Assembly (NCBI GenBank): GCA_002368175.1
Contig: AP018172.1
Location: 5,149,001-5,213,000, forward strand
Length of the DNA stretch: 64,000 nt
Source: Calothrix sp. NIES-2098
Lineage (GTDB): Bacteria > Cyanobacteriota > Cyanobacteriia > Cyanobacteriales > Nostocaceae
Direction of reading: 5' to 3'
Positions 18,720 through 27,889 of the stretch are shown here, piece after piece. A program made the position numbers and the translations under genes. The notes beneath the pieces were generated by a model, which saw only the letters and a list, made by a program, of their open reading frames with translations, did not search any database and was not told where the DNA came from. Every line of letters begins with the position of its first letter. Position 1 is the first letter of the stretch.

Positions 18720-20831
18720 TTAAGCTACTTGAAAATTAAAGCTGAGAGTTGCCCAATTATTCACATCCAACACATAGGAGTCAGCAGGTGTAGCGTTAAT
18801 CTCTGCTTTTATTGGACTAGCGTTATGTAAATCTTGGAGTATGGCTTGGGCAACTTCTAAAGGGTTTAATAACGGGCCGATAGGTTGCTGATCTGTTGTG
18901 CTGTTCTTAGCGGTTTCCAAGGTGGTGAGGGTTTCATTAAAGGGAGTAGTGCTAAAAATCAGTTGGTGTTCGCATTCATAAGCTGGCCCCGCAATCACCC
19001 ATTCAGAAGCGGCAGCGCTTTGTGGTAAGGTAAATGTTTCACCTGGGGCGATGACCAGTTGTTTAACTAAGGGTGTGGTTTGGGAAGTATCGGTTTGGGG
19101 CGGAGTTTGCCAAGGATAAAATGCGATCGCACTCCTGCTATTTTTTAATCCTAGTAAGATGAAATATACCGGGCGATCGCCCAGATTTTGCAAGCGGTAT
19201 TGCATCCGGCTACCAATCGGTACAGTAATAGTGCTAAGTGACTTGTTAGTTTGAGTTTCTGCACCGAGAGTCCGCATAGTTTCTCGTTGAATGACCGCGC
19301 GAGGCGATATGCTGTTAACAATCTCTAGGGTTGCTTTAATTGCCAAGCGGGAAGAACCTTCATTTTCTGTAAGACGCCATAACTTAGCCGCTAATAAAGT
19401 AGGTAATTTTGGCGCTAACCTTTGAACTGCAACTTTAACTGCTTCTCCTACTTCCCCAGCAGTGTTGAGAATAGGATCGCCGCCAATCGAAAATAAACCG
19501 TAGCGAGTCGGAGTTTGCAACAGTTTGCTAAACAGATAATCAGCTGGTTGTTCTCCTGCAACTACAGTGGAAACATGGGAAACTGTCGCAAAAGCACTAG
19601 TAGCGTCTACTCGTTCAATTCTTTCTAATCCAGTATCCAGTCCGACTATTAAATTGATATTGCGGGGTAAAACTCGTACTGTTTCTTGGACGAGTTGCCC
19701 GACCTGTAAACGAGTAGTAGTATCAAAACTGGAAAGCTGTGCTTTTGCGGTTAACCCAGTACGCGATCGCAATACTAACTGTTCGCCGCTAACTAAGCTG
19801 AGTCGGGAGTTAACGCCGTAGTATTCTAATACTTGTGGTGGTAATCCCGCTAACCACAGACTAACTGTTTTCCCATCCTCTTCTGTGGCTATTATTGCGC
19901 CCTCACCGCCAACTGGGCTATCGGGAAGAAAACGATCTGTTAATAAGGGATTTTTCTTACTACTTAATAAAGCTGGCTGCTGCTTGCTACCCAGCTTCCG
20001 CATCGAACTTTCTACTTGAGACAGACTTACTTGAATTGTCTTTGCGGGGATAGCTTCCCATAAATATTGAGTCAAAGCGTAGGTAAATAACCCAGCGCTA
20101 AAACCAGATAGCAGCACTTCTCTAGCTGATTGCTTCGGATCTAGCGTTGCTGTTAATAACAGCGGTGGCGTCAGTTCTCCTTTACTCGATAAATTTTGCG
20201 TTTTCAGTTGTTTGAGAAATTCTAGTTCTGCTGACGCTAACTCCGTATCTACTAATTCTGAACGGGCACGAACTCGCAATCCTGGTGGCTGAATTGTCGG
20301 AGCATAGTAACTAGTATCTAATACTGCGGTGACACGATCTGTAGGGAGCGATCGCAACAATAACAGTAGAGTTTCTTCTAATAAATAATTGACATTTTGA
20401 TTATTTTGTATATCTGCTGATACTAGCGCATTTTGTACCGTGTCAGTTCCTAATTTAATCCGCGTACCATAGCCGCTAAAGTGAAAGACTACAACATCTC
20501 CAGGTCTAGCTTGCTTACCCAGATGTTCTGAAAAAGCCGCTTCGATAAATTCCCGGCTAGCTTGTTCCTCTGTTAACGTCAGGATATTGGCGGCTGAAAA
20601 ACCAAAGCGATATATCAACAGTTCTTTTTGTAGTTCTACATCTGTCAAGCAACCGCTGAGGTTAGAATTTTGTCCGTATTGATTAATACCTATTAATAAA
20701 GCAAATTTACGCGGATTAGGTTGGGCTAAAGCTTGGTAATAGCGATTTCCCAAAGTCAACCACTCAGCCTCAGTTACGCCCAAAACTGCGAGTATTGAAC
20801 CAATTCGTTGTAAAAAAGTCCGACGCTTCAT
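18720..20831 (-). CDS. Pseudo-orthocaspase (caspase-like C14 domain with YS substitution)
   Basis: The 703-residue protein starts with a twin-arginine-like signal (MKRRTFLQRIGSILAVLGVT), so it is probably exported folded. A caspase-fold p20-like domain spans about residues 41-300 (KFALLIGINQYG...). The catalytic His is Tyr121 in HFSGYGTR, where active enzymes have SGHG. The catalytic Cys is Ser174 in LDTSYYAP, where active enzymes have DxCHSG. This Tyr-Ser pair matches the cyanobacterial pseudo-orthocaspase type, expected to lack protease activity. The C-terminal half (about 300-700) has beta-rich segments of a kind often attached to cyanobacterial caspase-like proteins. A membrane TPR gene follows closely. 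Confidence 0.85.
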   Translation of the reverse strand: MKRRTFLQRIGSILAVLGVTEAEWLTLGNRYYQALAQPNPRKFALLIGINQYGQNSNLSGCLTDVELQKELLIYRFGFSAANILTLTEEQASREFIEAAFSEHLGKQARPGDVVVFHFSGYGTRIKLGTDTVQNALVSADIQNNQNVNYLLEETLLLLLRSLPTDRVTAVLDTSYYAPTIQPPGLRVRARSELVDTELASAELEFLKQLKTQNLSSKGELTPPLLLTATLDPKQSAREVLLSGFSAGLFTYALTQYLWEAIPAKTIQVSLSQVESSMRKLGSKQQPALLSSKKNPLLTDRFLPDSPVGGEGAIIATEEDGKTVSLWLAGLPPQVLEYYGVNSRLSLVSGEQLVLRSRTGLTAKAQLSSFDTTTRLQVGQLVQETVRVLPRNINLIVGLDTGLERIERVDATSAFATVSHVSTVVAGEQPADYLFSKLLQTPTRYGLFSIGGDPILNTAGEVGEAVKVAVQRLAPKLPTLLAAKLWRLTENEGSSRLAIKATLEIVNSISPRAVIQRETMRTLGAETQTNKSLSTITVPIGSRMQYRLQNLGDRPVYFILLGLKNSRSAIAFYPWQTPPQTDTSQTTPLVKQLVIAPGETFTLPQSAAASEWVIAGPAYECEHQLIFSTTPFNETLTTLETAKNSTTDQQPIGPLLNPLEVAQAILQDLHNASPIKAEINATPADSYVLDVNNWATLSFNFQVA

Positions 20832-20924
20832 AAATTCGCTATCAGCCCTCAGCCCATCAGCATAACAGCTTAAAGGGCTGAAGCCTGTAGTGTAAAGTTA
20901 AGGTGGGTACAATTCTTGAGTGTT

Positions 20925-22103
20925 CTAAGCTAATACTTGCACTTTCATTGCCCTTGCCAACTCCGCCGCTACCTCAGGACGAGAAAATTCTGGGGGAGGT
21001 AATTCACCCCGACGCAGCATTTCCCGAACTTTGGTTCCCGACAGATGAACCCGTTCCTCTGGTCTACTAGGGCTAGTTTTAGTTGTCGCCATTTGTTTGG
21101 TGCGCGTACAGTAAAATGCGTGTTCAAACTTCATTGGCACAATACCCAATTCACTTGGCTCAAACTCATCAAAGATATATTGAGCATCATAAGTGCCATA
21201 GTAGTCGCCTACACCAGCGTGATCGCGTCCCACAATAAAATGAGTGCAACCGTAGTTCTTGCGGACTAAAGCATGGAAAATTGCCTCCCGTGGACCAGCA
21301 TAACGCATTGCCGCCGGATTAATTGCCAAAATCACTCTGTCTAAAGGATAGTAGTGTTCCAGCAAAATCTCATAGCAGCGCATCCGCACATCAGCAGCGA
21401 TGTCATCTTCTTTAGTTGCCCCTACCAATGGGTGCAAAAATAAACCATCTACAGTTTCTAAAGCGCACTTTTGAATATATTCATGGGCGCGATGGATGGG
21501 GTTGCGAGTTTGAAAACCAACGATTGTTTTCCAGCCCTTGGTTCTGAACATTTGCCGAGATGCGGCAGGATCGATTTGGTAGGCGGGGAAATAAGGATGG
21601 GGATCGCGTTTCAACAGCCAGATATCGCCTGCAAGATGTATCGGCTCCTGGTTATAGAGTACTTTTACCCCAGGATGTTTAGCATCATCAGTGCGATAGA
21701 CATTAATTGCTTCGCGGGTTTTATCGTAGCGATATTTCTGCGTTAGCTGTAAAACCCCTATATATTCGCCTTTAGGGTTATCTAGACGGATCAAGCCGCC
21801 TTCTTTGAGGGGGGAAGCTACTTCTTCGGCTACCGACAGTGTAATGGGAATTGACCACACCAGACCGTTAGCTAGGCGCATTTCTGTCACCACGCGATCG
21901 TAGTCTTCTTGGTTCATAAAACCTTTGAGTGGACTAAAACCGCCGATCGCAATCATCTCTAAATCAGAAACGGCGCGTTCGTCAAGTTGCACTCTTGGCA
22001 AAAACTCAGCTTTGGAGAGAAACTCTTCTCTTTGTTCCGGCGTGGCGATGCGATTAACCAATTGTCCACCGTGCGGCGCAATAGCATCTGAATGGTAACT
22101 CAA
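20925..22103 (-). CDS. sat: Sulfate adenylyltransferase (ATP sulfurylase)
   Basis: This enzyme makes adenosine 5'-phosphosulfate from sulfate and ATP, the first step of assimilatory sulfate reduction. The TTG start at 22103 gives 392 residues and the standard N-terminus SYHSDAIAPHGGQLVNR. It is preceded by GAGGGG at a good distance, whereas the upstream TTG at 22139 adds 12 atypical residues. Nucleotide-binding motifs QTRNPIHRAHEY and GRDHAGVGDYYGTYDAQ are intact. Sulfite reductase, a later step, lies at 43.6-45.6 kb, not in the same operon. Confidence 0.93.
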   Translation of the reverse strand: MSYHSDAIAPHGGQLVNRIATPEQREEFLSKAEFLPRVQLDERAVSDLEMIAIGGFSPLKGFMNQEDYDRVVTEMRLANGLVWSIPITLSVAEEVASPLKEGGLIRLDNPKGEYIGVLQLTQKYRYDKTREAINVYRTDDAKHPGVKVLYNQEPIHLAGDIWLLKRDPHPYFPAYQIDPAASRQMFRTKGWKTIVGFQTRNPIHRAHEYIQKCALETVDGLFLHPLVGATKEDDIAADVRMRCYEILLEHYYPLDRVILAINPAAMRYAGPREAIFHALVRKNYGCTHFIVGRDHAGVGDYYGTYDAQYIFDEFEPSELGIVPMKFEHAFYCTRTKQMATTKTSPSRPEERVHLSGTKVREMLRRGELPPPEFSRPEVAAELARAMKVQVLA

Positions 22104-22248
22104 CGTAATCCCCTCTTTGCGTTCAGGTAATTGTTTCAAACTATGTACTAACTTATCAAAATGCTGGTACAGAGAGAAAAAGAGTTTGAAGAATGGTGCA
22201 TAAAGAATAAGTTACCCTGAAGCTAATGCACCTTACAGCCTAGGAATT

Positions 22249-22902
22249 ATGACTGCGGTATCCCCTGTGGTTAAACCTGTTAGCCTGATGCGGCTAGCGC
22301 CTGGTAGTGTTGTGACTATTGACGATGTGAGTTGGGAAGAATTTGAGTCCATCTTACAAGAACTAGGACAAAAGCGATCGCTGCGAGTTGCTTACAGCAA
22401 TTCTACTTTAGAAATTATGGTTCCTCTACCCGAACACGAAAAGCCAAAAGACTTAATTTCTGATATTGTCAAAATTTTACTTAAGAAGTTAGGCAAAAGA
22501 TATGAACCTTTTGGTTCAACTACATTTAAGCGAGAAAATTCAGCAGGAGTAGAACCAGATGCTTGCTTTTATATCGAGAATTATCAAAGAATGATTGGTA
22601 AGCGCAGACTAGAACCTGACGATCCGCCTCCCGATTTAGCAATTGAAACAGATGTCACCTCGAAAACAACTCTTGATGCTTACGAAGCGATCGCTGTTCC
22701 AGAATTATGGATTTATAATGGCAAAAATCTCTCTATTTATCTGCTTCAAGATGGGCGTTATATTCAATTTGATCGTAGTCCAACCTTTCCTAATATCCCT
22801 TTAACTCAGATAATTCCCGCTACTGTAGAACGGGCTTGGCAAATAGGAAGCGTGCAAGCTATAGAAGAGTTTGAGAACGAGATTAACTCAACTTATTTCT
22901 GA
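22249..22902 (+). CDS. Uma2-family (DUF820) putative endonuclease
   Basis: The 217-residue protein has the PD-(D/E)XK-type core of the Uma2/DUF820 family, which is greatly expanded in filamentous cyanobacteria. Visible elements are GVEPDACFYIEN near residues 104-115, PPDLAIETDVTSKTT near 124-138 and VPELWIYNGKNLSIY. Nuclease activity is inferred from the fold; no biological role is established for most members. Its stop codon is immediately followed by the next gene's ATG. Confidence 0.85.
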   Translation: MTAVSPVVKPVSLMRLAPGSVVTIDDVSWEEFESILQELGQKRSLRVAYSNSTLEIMVPLPEHEKPKDLISDIVKILLKKLGKRYEPFGSTTFKRENSAGVEPDACFYIENYQRMIGKRRLEPDDPPPDLAIETDVTSKTTLDAYEAIAVPELWIYNGKNLSIYLLQDGRYIQFDRSPTFPNIPLTQIIPATVERAWQIGSVQAIEEFENEINSTYF

Positions 22903-22903
22903 T

Positions 22904-23368
22904 ATGTTTGACCCTGTAAAGTATGCTCAACAACCAACAGATGCAAAACAGGACAATGAGTTACTGAAGTGGATTCATCAACTTGATGAAGAGCATAAAT
23001 TTACCTTTGTTTGGCGGGTGTTAAACATAAATGCTTGGAAAGGATGCAAATTAGCAAAGCGATCGCAACTCAAGCCAATTTTTTTAGAAGTGATTCTGGA
23101 GAAAGGGTTGGTTTACGGGGATGCAAGTTCGGTTAGATGGTGGATTGAAGCAGTTATATATGGTTTAGGTCATCGCCGCGTACTAAACATTATCAAAGCA
23201 CATATTGATATTGCGCCATTGAGCGTACATAAAACACTTTATTGGCTACCTATGCTTTATAAAGACCAATCTAAAGAACTTCAAAATGAAATGCGATCGC
23301 TTGAGATTGAGTTTGAGGAAAAATATCCCAACTATCAGCCATCTAAAAGTATAGGAAATCATGCTTAA
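22904..23368 (+). CDS. Uncharacterised protein adjoining the Uma2 gene
   Basis: I chose the ATG at 22904, which directly follows the Uma2 stop; an in-frame GTG/ATG upstream would overlap that gene. The 154-residue protein begins MFDPVKYAQQPTDAK, is soluble and helical, and has a central segment VRWWIEAVIYGLGHRRVLNII. I do not recognise its family. The tight junction with the Uma2 gene suggests cotranscription. Confidence 0.65.
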   Translation: MFDPVKYAQQPTDAKQDNELLKWIHQLDEEHKFTFVWRVLNINAWKGCKLAKRSQLKPIFLEVILEKGLVYGDASSVRWWIEAVIYGLGHRRVLNIIKAHIDIAPLSVHKTLYWLPMLYKDQSKELQNEMRSLEIEFEEKYPNYQPSKSIGNHA

Positions 23369-23448
23369 CACTCTGGTTTGTGTCTCAACATGAGTTAATT
23401 TTACCTACAATAAAATCATCTCTATTCTGGTGTCAGCAATCAAAATTT

Positions 23449-23721
23449 ATGACTGAAGATCAATATCGCATCAATCGTAATATGCGTCTAGCAGTCAGCG
23501 CCCTTTTGGAAACTGTAACGCAGCATCAACTTAATTTTGAGTCCATACAGCGTAATTTTGAAACAACTAACCATAGATTGGAGAGGATCTTCACACAAAT
23601 CAGAGACATCCGTACAGATATGTTGCAAATGCAATCAGAGATTCGGGGTTTACAAACAGAAAATAGCCGCATTCTCGATATTTTACAAAATCGCAACCCT
23701 GAAGATGATTCCTTTACCTAG
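23449..23721 (+). CDS. Small coiled-coil protein, uncharacterised
   Basis: Starting at ATG 23449 the protein has 90 residues (MTEDQYRINRNMRLAVSALL...). It is almost entirely helical with heptad spacing (RLERIFTQIRDIRTDMLQMQ), so it is probably a coiled-coil oligomer. An upstream in-frame start at 23380 gives a less convincing N-terminus. It resembles small cyanobacterial coiled-coil proteins of unknown role and is followed by a hairpin terminator. Confidence 0.6.
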   Translation: MTEDQYRINRNMRLAVSALLETVTQHQLNFESIQRNFETTNHRLERIFTQIRDIRTDMLQMQSEIRGLQTENSRILDILQNRNPEDDSFT

Positions 23722-23739
23722 CTACCAGAACAACAAGAT

Positions 23740-23764
23740 ACCCGACTTCTTCAATAAGTCGGGT
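23740..23764. terminator. Hairpin between convergent small coiled-coil gene and mnmA
   Basis: A 9-bp stem, ACCCGACTT and AAGTCGGGT, encloses a 7-base loop. It lies between two stop codons of convergent genes (23721 and 23777) and probably serves both. It lacks a long T-tract. Confidence 0.65.
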
Positions 23765-23776
23765 CTCTAAGGTTTA

Positions 23777-24832
23777 TTAACTAAATTGTTCGATAATTCC
23801 ACCACCTAAGACTTTATCCCCTTCGTACCACACCGCAGCTTGTCCGGGGGTGATGCTGAACTGGGGTTCATCAAACACCAAGCGCACGCGGGAGTTTTCC
23901 AGAGGAATTACTGTCACTGGTGTGGGATGGGAACGATAGCGAATTTGGACTTCTGCATGAATTGGGGTGGATGGTTCAGCGATAGAAACCCAATTTACGC
24001 GATTGACGGTGCATTCTGGTTGAGTTGCCTTAGTGCGATCGCCTACTATCACTTTATTATTCACCGCATCTAATTCAATCACATACAATGGTTCGGGTGC
24101 AGCAATCCCCAAGCCTTTACGCTGTCCAATCGTGTAATGATGGACACCATCATGTTGACCTAAAACTTTCCCCGAAGTATCGACAATATCGCCTTTTTTG
24201 GGGGCGAGATACTTATCGAGAAATGCCCGCATCGAACCGTTACTTTCCACTAGGCACAAGTCTTGGCTTTCTGGTTTATCGGCAGTTGCGAGTCCGTATT
24301 CAGCAGCGATGCGCCGCGTGTCAGCTTTTTGTAATTCGCCTAGGGGAAATACGGAAGCTGCAAGTAAATCCTGCGACAAATCATAGAGGAAGTAGGACTG
24401 GTCTTTATTACGGTCAACCGCCCTTAACAATTGATAGCGTCCAGTAGCTTCGTCATAGCTAATTCTGGCATAATGACCCGTAGCAATGCGATCGCATCCC
24501 AATTGTTCGCGCGCATACTGCACCATTGGCCCAAATTTCACAGTTTTGTTACACTGCGAGCAAGGTAAAGGTGTGATCCCAGCACTATAACCAGTCACTA
24601 AGTAATCGACAATATTTGTTTGAAAGACATCGCGAATATCAACAACTTGATGGGGAATTCCCAATTGTTCGCAGATATTAGCCGCGTCGATCATTCCTTC
24701 AGAGCAACACTGACCTTTGCCTTTCATCAGCCAAAGGGTCAAACCAACAACTTCATAGCCCTGATTGTGTAGTATGGCAGCGGCGGTGGAACTGTCAACG
24801 CCACCGGAAAGACCAACGACGACTTTTTTCAT
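23777..24832 (-). CDS. mnmA: tRNA-specific 2-thiouridylase
   Basis: The 351-residue enzyme thiolates U34 of Lys, Glu and Gln tRNAs. The PP-loop GLSGGVDSSTAAAIL is at the N-terminus. The two catalytic cysteines are visible in LPCSQCNKTVKFG and in the SQDLCLVES segment, and the C-terminal barrel is complete. The length is normal and the ATG start gives the expected MKKVVVGLSGG. It is convergent with the small coiled-coil gene; no operon partner is seen. Confidence 0.95.
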   Translation of the reverse strand: MKKVVVGLSGGVDSSTAAAILHNQGYEVVGLTLWLMKGKGQCCSEGMIDAANICEQLGIPHQVVDIRDVFQTNIVDYLVTGYSAGITPLPCSQCNKTVKFGPMVQYAREQLGCDRIATGHYARISYDEATGRYQLLRAVDRNKDQSYFLYDLSQDLLAASVFPLGELQKADTRRIAAEYGLATADKPESQDLCLVESNGSMRAFLDKYLAPKKGDIVDTSGKVLGQHDGVHHYTIGQRKGLGIAAPEPLYVIELDAVNNKVIVGDRTKATQPECTVNRVNWVSIAEPSTPIHAEVQIRYRSHPTPVTVIPLENSRVRLVFDEPQFSITPGQAAVWYEGDKVLGGGIIEQFS

Positions 24833-25174
24833 ATCCTTAAAAATTATTGTTAGGCTAGTGGCTTCTCCTGAAGCTAATGCTAAACATCAAACGCAGGTTT
24901 TGAGCTATTAAAATTCATGGCGTGCAGCCCAATCGTCACGATTGTAGCATATATATCTTCAAACCCTTGCTAGATAAGCACTTCAGCATGAATTTCTGTG
25001 ATGAAATTGCATCAATATCTGAACTGTCAGTAGTTAAGATATAAGATTTTAGCAAGACCTATGCAATGCCACTCAGCCCGATGGACTCATTCTAAGTTAA
25101 CACTTATATAGGTGCTACAACAGACAGCTCTATTAGTTCCAAGAAGGAAATTGTCGAGAACTCCTGTTACTACT
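24833..25174. other. Intergenic region between divergent mnmA and the SPOR gene
   Basis: These 342 bases hold the promoters of two divergent genes. I see no hairpin, repeat or coding frame worth naming. Confidence 0.4.
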
Positions 25175-26005
25175 ATGTCCAGACCAATACCAGATCTACC
25201 GATCGCATTTCCAATTGTCCCTTTTTTCCTGGGAGGATGCTTGGCGTTGCTCCCCGACTCTACCCCAGCACAAGCACAAGTTACCAAGAGTGGCTTTTTA
25301 TTGGCAGAACGAACAGTGGTTAACAGCTTACCACCACCGCCAGTTCTCCAAACCATTCCTAACAATCAGCAGACACAAACAACAGTTTGGAAATCATATA
25401 ATCAAGATTTTCAGTCTCCCCCAAGAGTGAGGGTTAATCAATATAAACAAAACTTTAGACCTTACCAAACAATACAAGCTAATTCTTATAACTGGAGCGC
25501 CGAACGTTACATAGTCTACGTTGATGGCAATGATTACCAGCAGTTGCAACGCGTACGCCAATTGGAAAGTAGTGCTTATATCCGGAATTACAATGGTCGT
25601 GCGGTAATTCAGTCAGGATCTTTTAGTAAACCAGTTAACGCCCAACAACGAGTTCGAGAACTAGAGTTAAGTGGTATCTATGGGGCGCGAATTGTCAGAG
25701 CTTCTAGCGGGCAGCAAGTAGGCTATACTTCTAGCTCAAACTACGTTGCTAGCAATAGAAATCCTAGACAGCAAAGATCTAGTTATTACTATGTAATTAT
25801 TCCAGCTAAATCCCAAGATTTGTCGGCTATTGCCAGTCGCATTCGCCAAAATTCTGGACGCTATGACATTGTAGTTGAAAGACAAAAACCACTAGGCCCC
25901 CATGTCGCTATAGGAGCTTTTGGTCAGCGTTCTGATGCTGAACGATGGAACGATTATGTGCGCAAATTGGGATATGGTAACGCCAGAGTTTACTATGGCA
26001 AGTAA
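25175..26005 (+). CDS. Exported SPOR-domain-like protein
   Basis: The ATG at 25175 gives 276 residues with a signal peptide-like N-terminus (IAFPIVPFFLGGCLALL ending near AQAQ). Two tandem SPOR-like units follow: YIVYVDGNDYQQLQRVRQLE...AVIQSGSFSKPVNAQQRVREL at about 105-165, and SSYYYVIIPAKSQDLSAIAS...VAIGAFGQRSDAERWNDYVR at about 200-270. SPOR domains bind denuded septal peptidoglycan, so a periplasmic cell-wall role is likely. The earlier in-frame start at 25112 would bury the signal peptide and was not chosen. Confidence 0.75.
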   Translation: MSRPIPDLPIAFPIVPFFLGGCLALLPDSTPAQAQVTKSGFLLAERTVVNSLPPPPVLQTIPNNQQTQTTVWKSYNQDFQSPPRVRVNQYKQNFRPYQTIQANSYNWSAERYIVYVDGNDYQQLQRVRQLESSAYIRNYNGRAVIQSGSFSKPVNAQQRVRELELSGIYGARIVRASSGQQVGYTSSSNYVASNRNPRQQRSSYYYVIIPAKSQDLSAIASRIRQNSGRYDIVVERQKPLGPHVAIGAFGQRSDAERWNDYVRKLGYGNARVYYGK

Positions 26006-26118
26006 AGAGTTCTGAGTGCTGGGTGAAAAGCGAGGTCTGAACAAACTTTTTTGGTGATTTCCAAGAAGAATTTTACCAGATTGAAAATTGATAATTCATC
26101 ACTCAGGACTCTAGGCTC

Positions 26119-27669
26119 ATGACTCAGCTTCAGCACAGAGAAGAAATTTCTCACTTTGTAGTTACCGCAGCGCAGATGCGGGAGATTGAAGACAGAATAT
26201 TTGCCGCAGGAATGCCTGTAGTTGCTTTAATGGAAAAGGTGGCGGGGCTTATCGCCCGTCGCCTTCAAGCGATGATTCCTCAAGAAAAATCTTGTGTGGG
26301 GGTTTTAGTCGGGCCGGGACATAATGGCGGTGATGCTTTAGTAGTAGCTCGGGAATTACATTTTCAGGGATATAAAGTTTGGATTTATAATCCTTTTACT
26401 AAACTCAAGGAATTAACTGCCCAGCATTTGCAATATGCTCAGAGTTTGGGGATACCTTGTTATGAAGATATTGAGCATTTACCAGATTGTGATGTCTTAG
26501 TTGATGGCTTATTTGGTTTTGGTTTAGAAAAAAACCTGACAGATGCGATCGCTTCTGCAATTAATCAACTAAATTCATGGAAACAGCCAATTTTTAGTAT
26601 TGATTTACCTTCCGGCTTACATACTGATACAGGCGAAGTTTTAGGAACGGCGATTCGCGCTACTCATACATTTTGCCTGGGTTTGTGGAAACTAGGATTT
26701 TTGCAAGATCAGGCTTTAGATTATATTGGCAATGCAGAGCTAATCGATTTTGATATCCCTGTAGCTGATGTGCAAGCTGTACTCGCAGATGCACCCAAGA
26801 TTACCCGCATCACTACAGCTAAAGCTATCTCAAATTTACCGCTACCCCGTCCGCCAGTCACCCACAAATACAAAGAAGGACATTTGCTGTTGATCTGCGG
26901 TTCTCATCGCTATGCTGGTGGAGCAATTTTAACGGCTTTAGGTGCGCGCGCTAGTGGTGTAGGGATGCTTTCAATTGCTGTGCCAGAATATCTTAAACCC
27001 ATTTTGGTGTCGCATTTGCCAGAAGCATTGGTGGTTGGCTGTCCAGAAACAGAGACAGGAGCCATAGCTAAACTACAATTACCAGAAAAAACCGATCTAA
27101 GTTCCTTTGATGCGATCGCTTGCGGCCCTGGTTTAACAACAGATAGCACTCCGATTGTCCAACAGGTAATTGAAAGCGATCGCCCTTTACTGCTCGATGC
27201 TGATGGTTTAAATATCTTGGCACAGATGGGAACCATCCCCACCTTAAAAAAACGCCAAGCACCAACGATACTTACACCCCACGCTGGTGAATTTAAGCGG
27301 TTATTTCCCGATATTCCCGGTGCTAATGAAGATAGAGTCAAAGCTGTGCGGGAAGCTGCAATGCAAAGTGGGGCAATTGTTTTGTTAAAAGGAGCCAGAA
27401 CTGCGATCGCAAATGCTCAAGGTTCAGTGTGGCTCAATCCCAAAAGTACCCCAGCATTAGCCCGTGGTGGTAGTGGCGATGTCTTAACTGGAATACTCGG
27501 CGGATTATTAGCGCAAGCAATTAAGAAACAAATTGCGATTGAAGATATGGTAGCAACTGCTTCTTGGTGGCATTCTCAAGCCGGAATTATAGCAGCCCAA
27601 GAGCGTACAGAATTAGGCGTTGATGCGTTTACATTAACGCAATATTTAATGAAATCTCTCAACTTGTAG
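26119..27669 (+). CDS. nnr: Bifunctional NAD(P)H-hydrate epimerase / ADP-dependent NAD(P)H-hydrate dehydratase
   Basis: The 516-residue protein fuses the two nicotinamide repair activities. Residues about 15-220 are the YjeF-N epimerase (VLVGPGHNGGDALVVARELH, SIDLPSGLHTDTGE). About 235-510 is the ribokinase-fold dehydratase (LLICGSHRYAGGAILTALGA, LTPHAGEFKRLF, ARGGSGDVLTGILGGLLAQ). It returns hydrated NADH and NADPH to the active form. The length and domain order are standard. An inverted-end repeat follows the stop codon. Confidence 0.93.
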   Translation: MTQLQHREEISHFVVTAAQMREIEDRIFAAGMPVVALMEKVAGLIARRLQAMIPQEKSCVGVLVGPGHNGGDALVVARELHFQGYKVWIYNPFTKLKELTAQHLQYAQSLGIPCYEDIEHLPDCDVLVDGLFGFGLEKNLTDAIASAINQLNSWKQPIFSIDLPSGLHTDTGEVLGTAIRATHTFCLGLWKLGFLQDQALDYIGNAELIDFDIPVADVQAVLADAPKITRITTAKAISNLPLPRPPVTHKYKEGHLLLICGSHRYAGGAILTALGARASGVGMLSIAVPEYLKPILVSHLPEALVVGCPETETGAIAKLQLPEKTDLSSFDAIACGPGLTTDSTPIVQQVIESDRPLLLDADGLNILAQMGTIPTLKKRQAPTILTPHAGEFKRLFPDIPGANEDRVKAVREAAMQSGAIVLLKGARTAIANAQGSVWLNPKSTPALARGGSGDVLTGILGGLLAQAIKKQIAIEDMVATASWWHSQAGIIAAQERTELGVDAFTLTQYLMKSLNL

Positions 27670-27686
27670 TCAGCAATTCATTTGTC

Positions 27687-27809
27687 GTCATTGCGAATGG
27701 AGCGAAGCGGAATGTAGACACGAAGTGGCTTCCCGCAGGGTAGCAATCGCAGGGGTTAGGATTGCTTCGCTACCCTTCGGGAACGCTTTCAGCGAACGCT
27801 CGCAATGAC
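27687..27809. repeat. Dispersed 123-bp element with GTCATTGCGA ends
   Basis: The element begins GTCATTGCGA and ends with its exact complement TCGCAATGAC. Inside are AGCGAAGCGG, GGTAGCAATCGCAGGGG and its inverted partner GATTGCTTCGCTACCC. It has no coding frame. It resembles the small palindromic, non-coding repeats common in filamentous cyanobacteria and lies just after the nnr stop. Confidence 0.7.
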
Positions 27810-27889
27810 TGCAAATAATTTTGTTCATTTACTTATTTGAATTCACCCTTTTTCCTTTTCCCCCTTCACCGAACCATATTAAGTTAACA

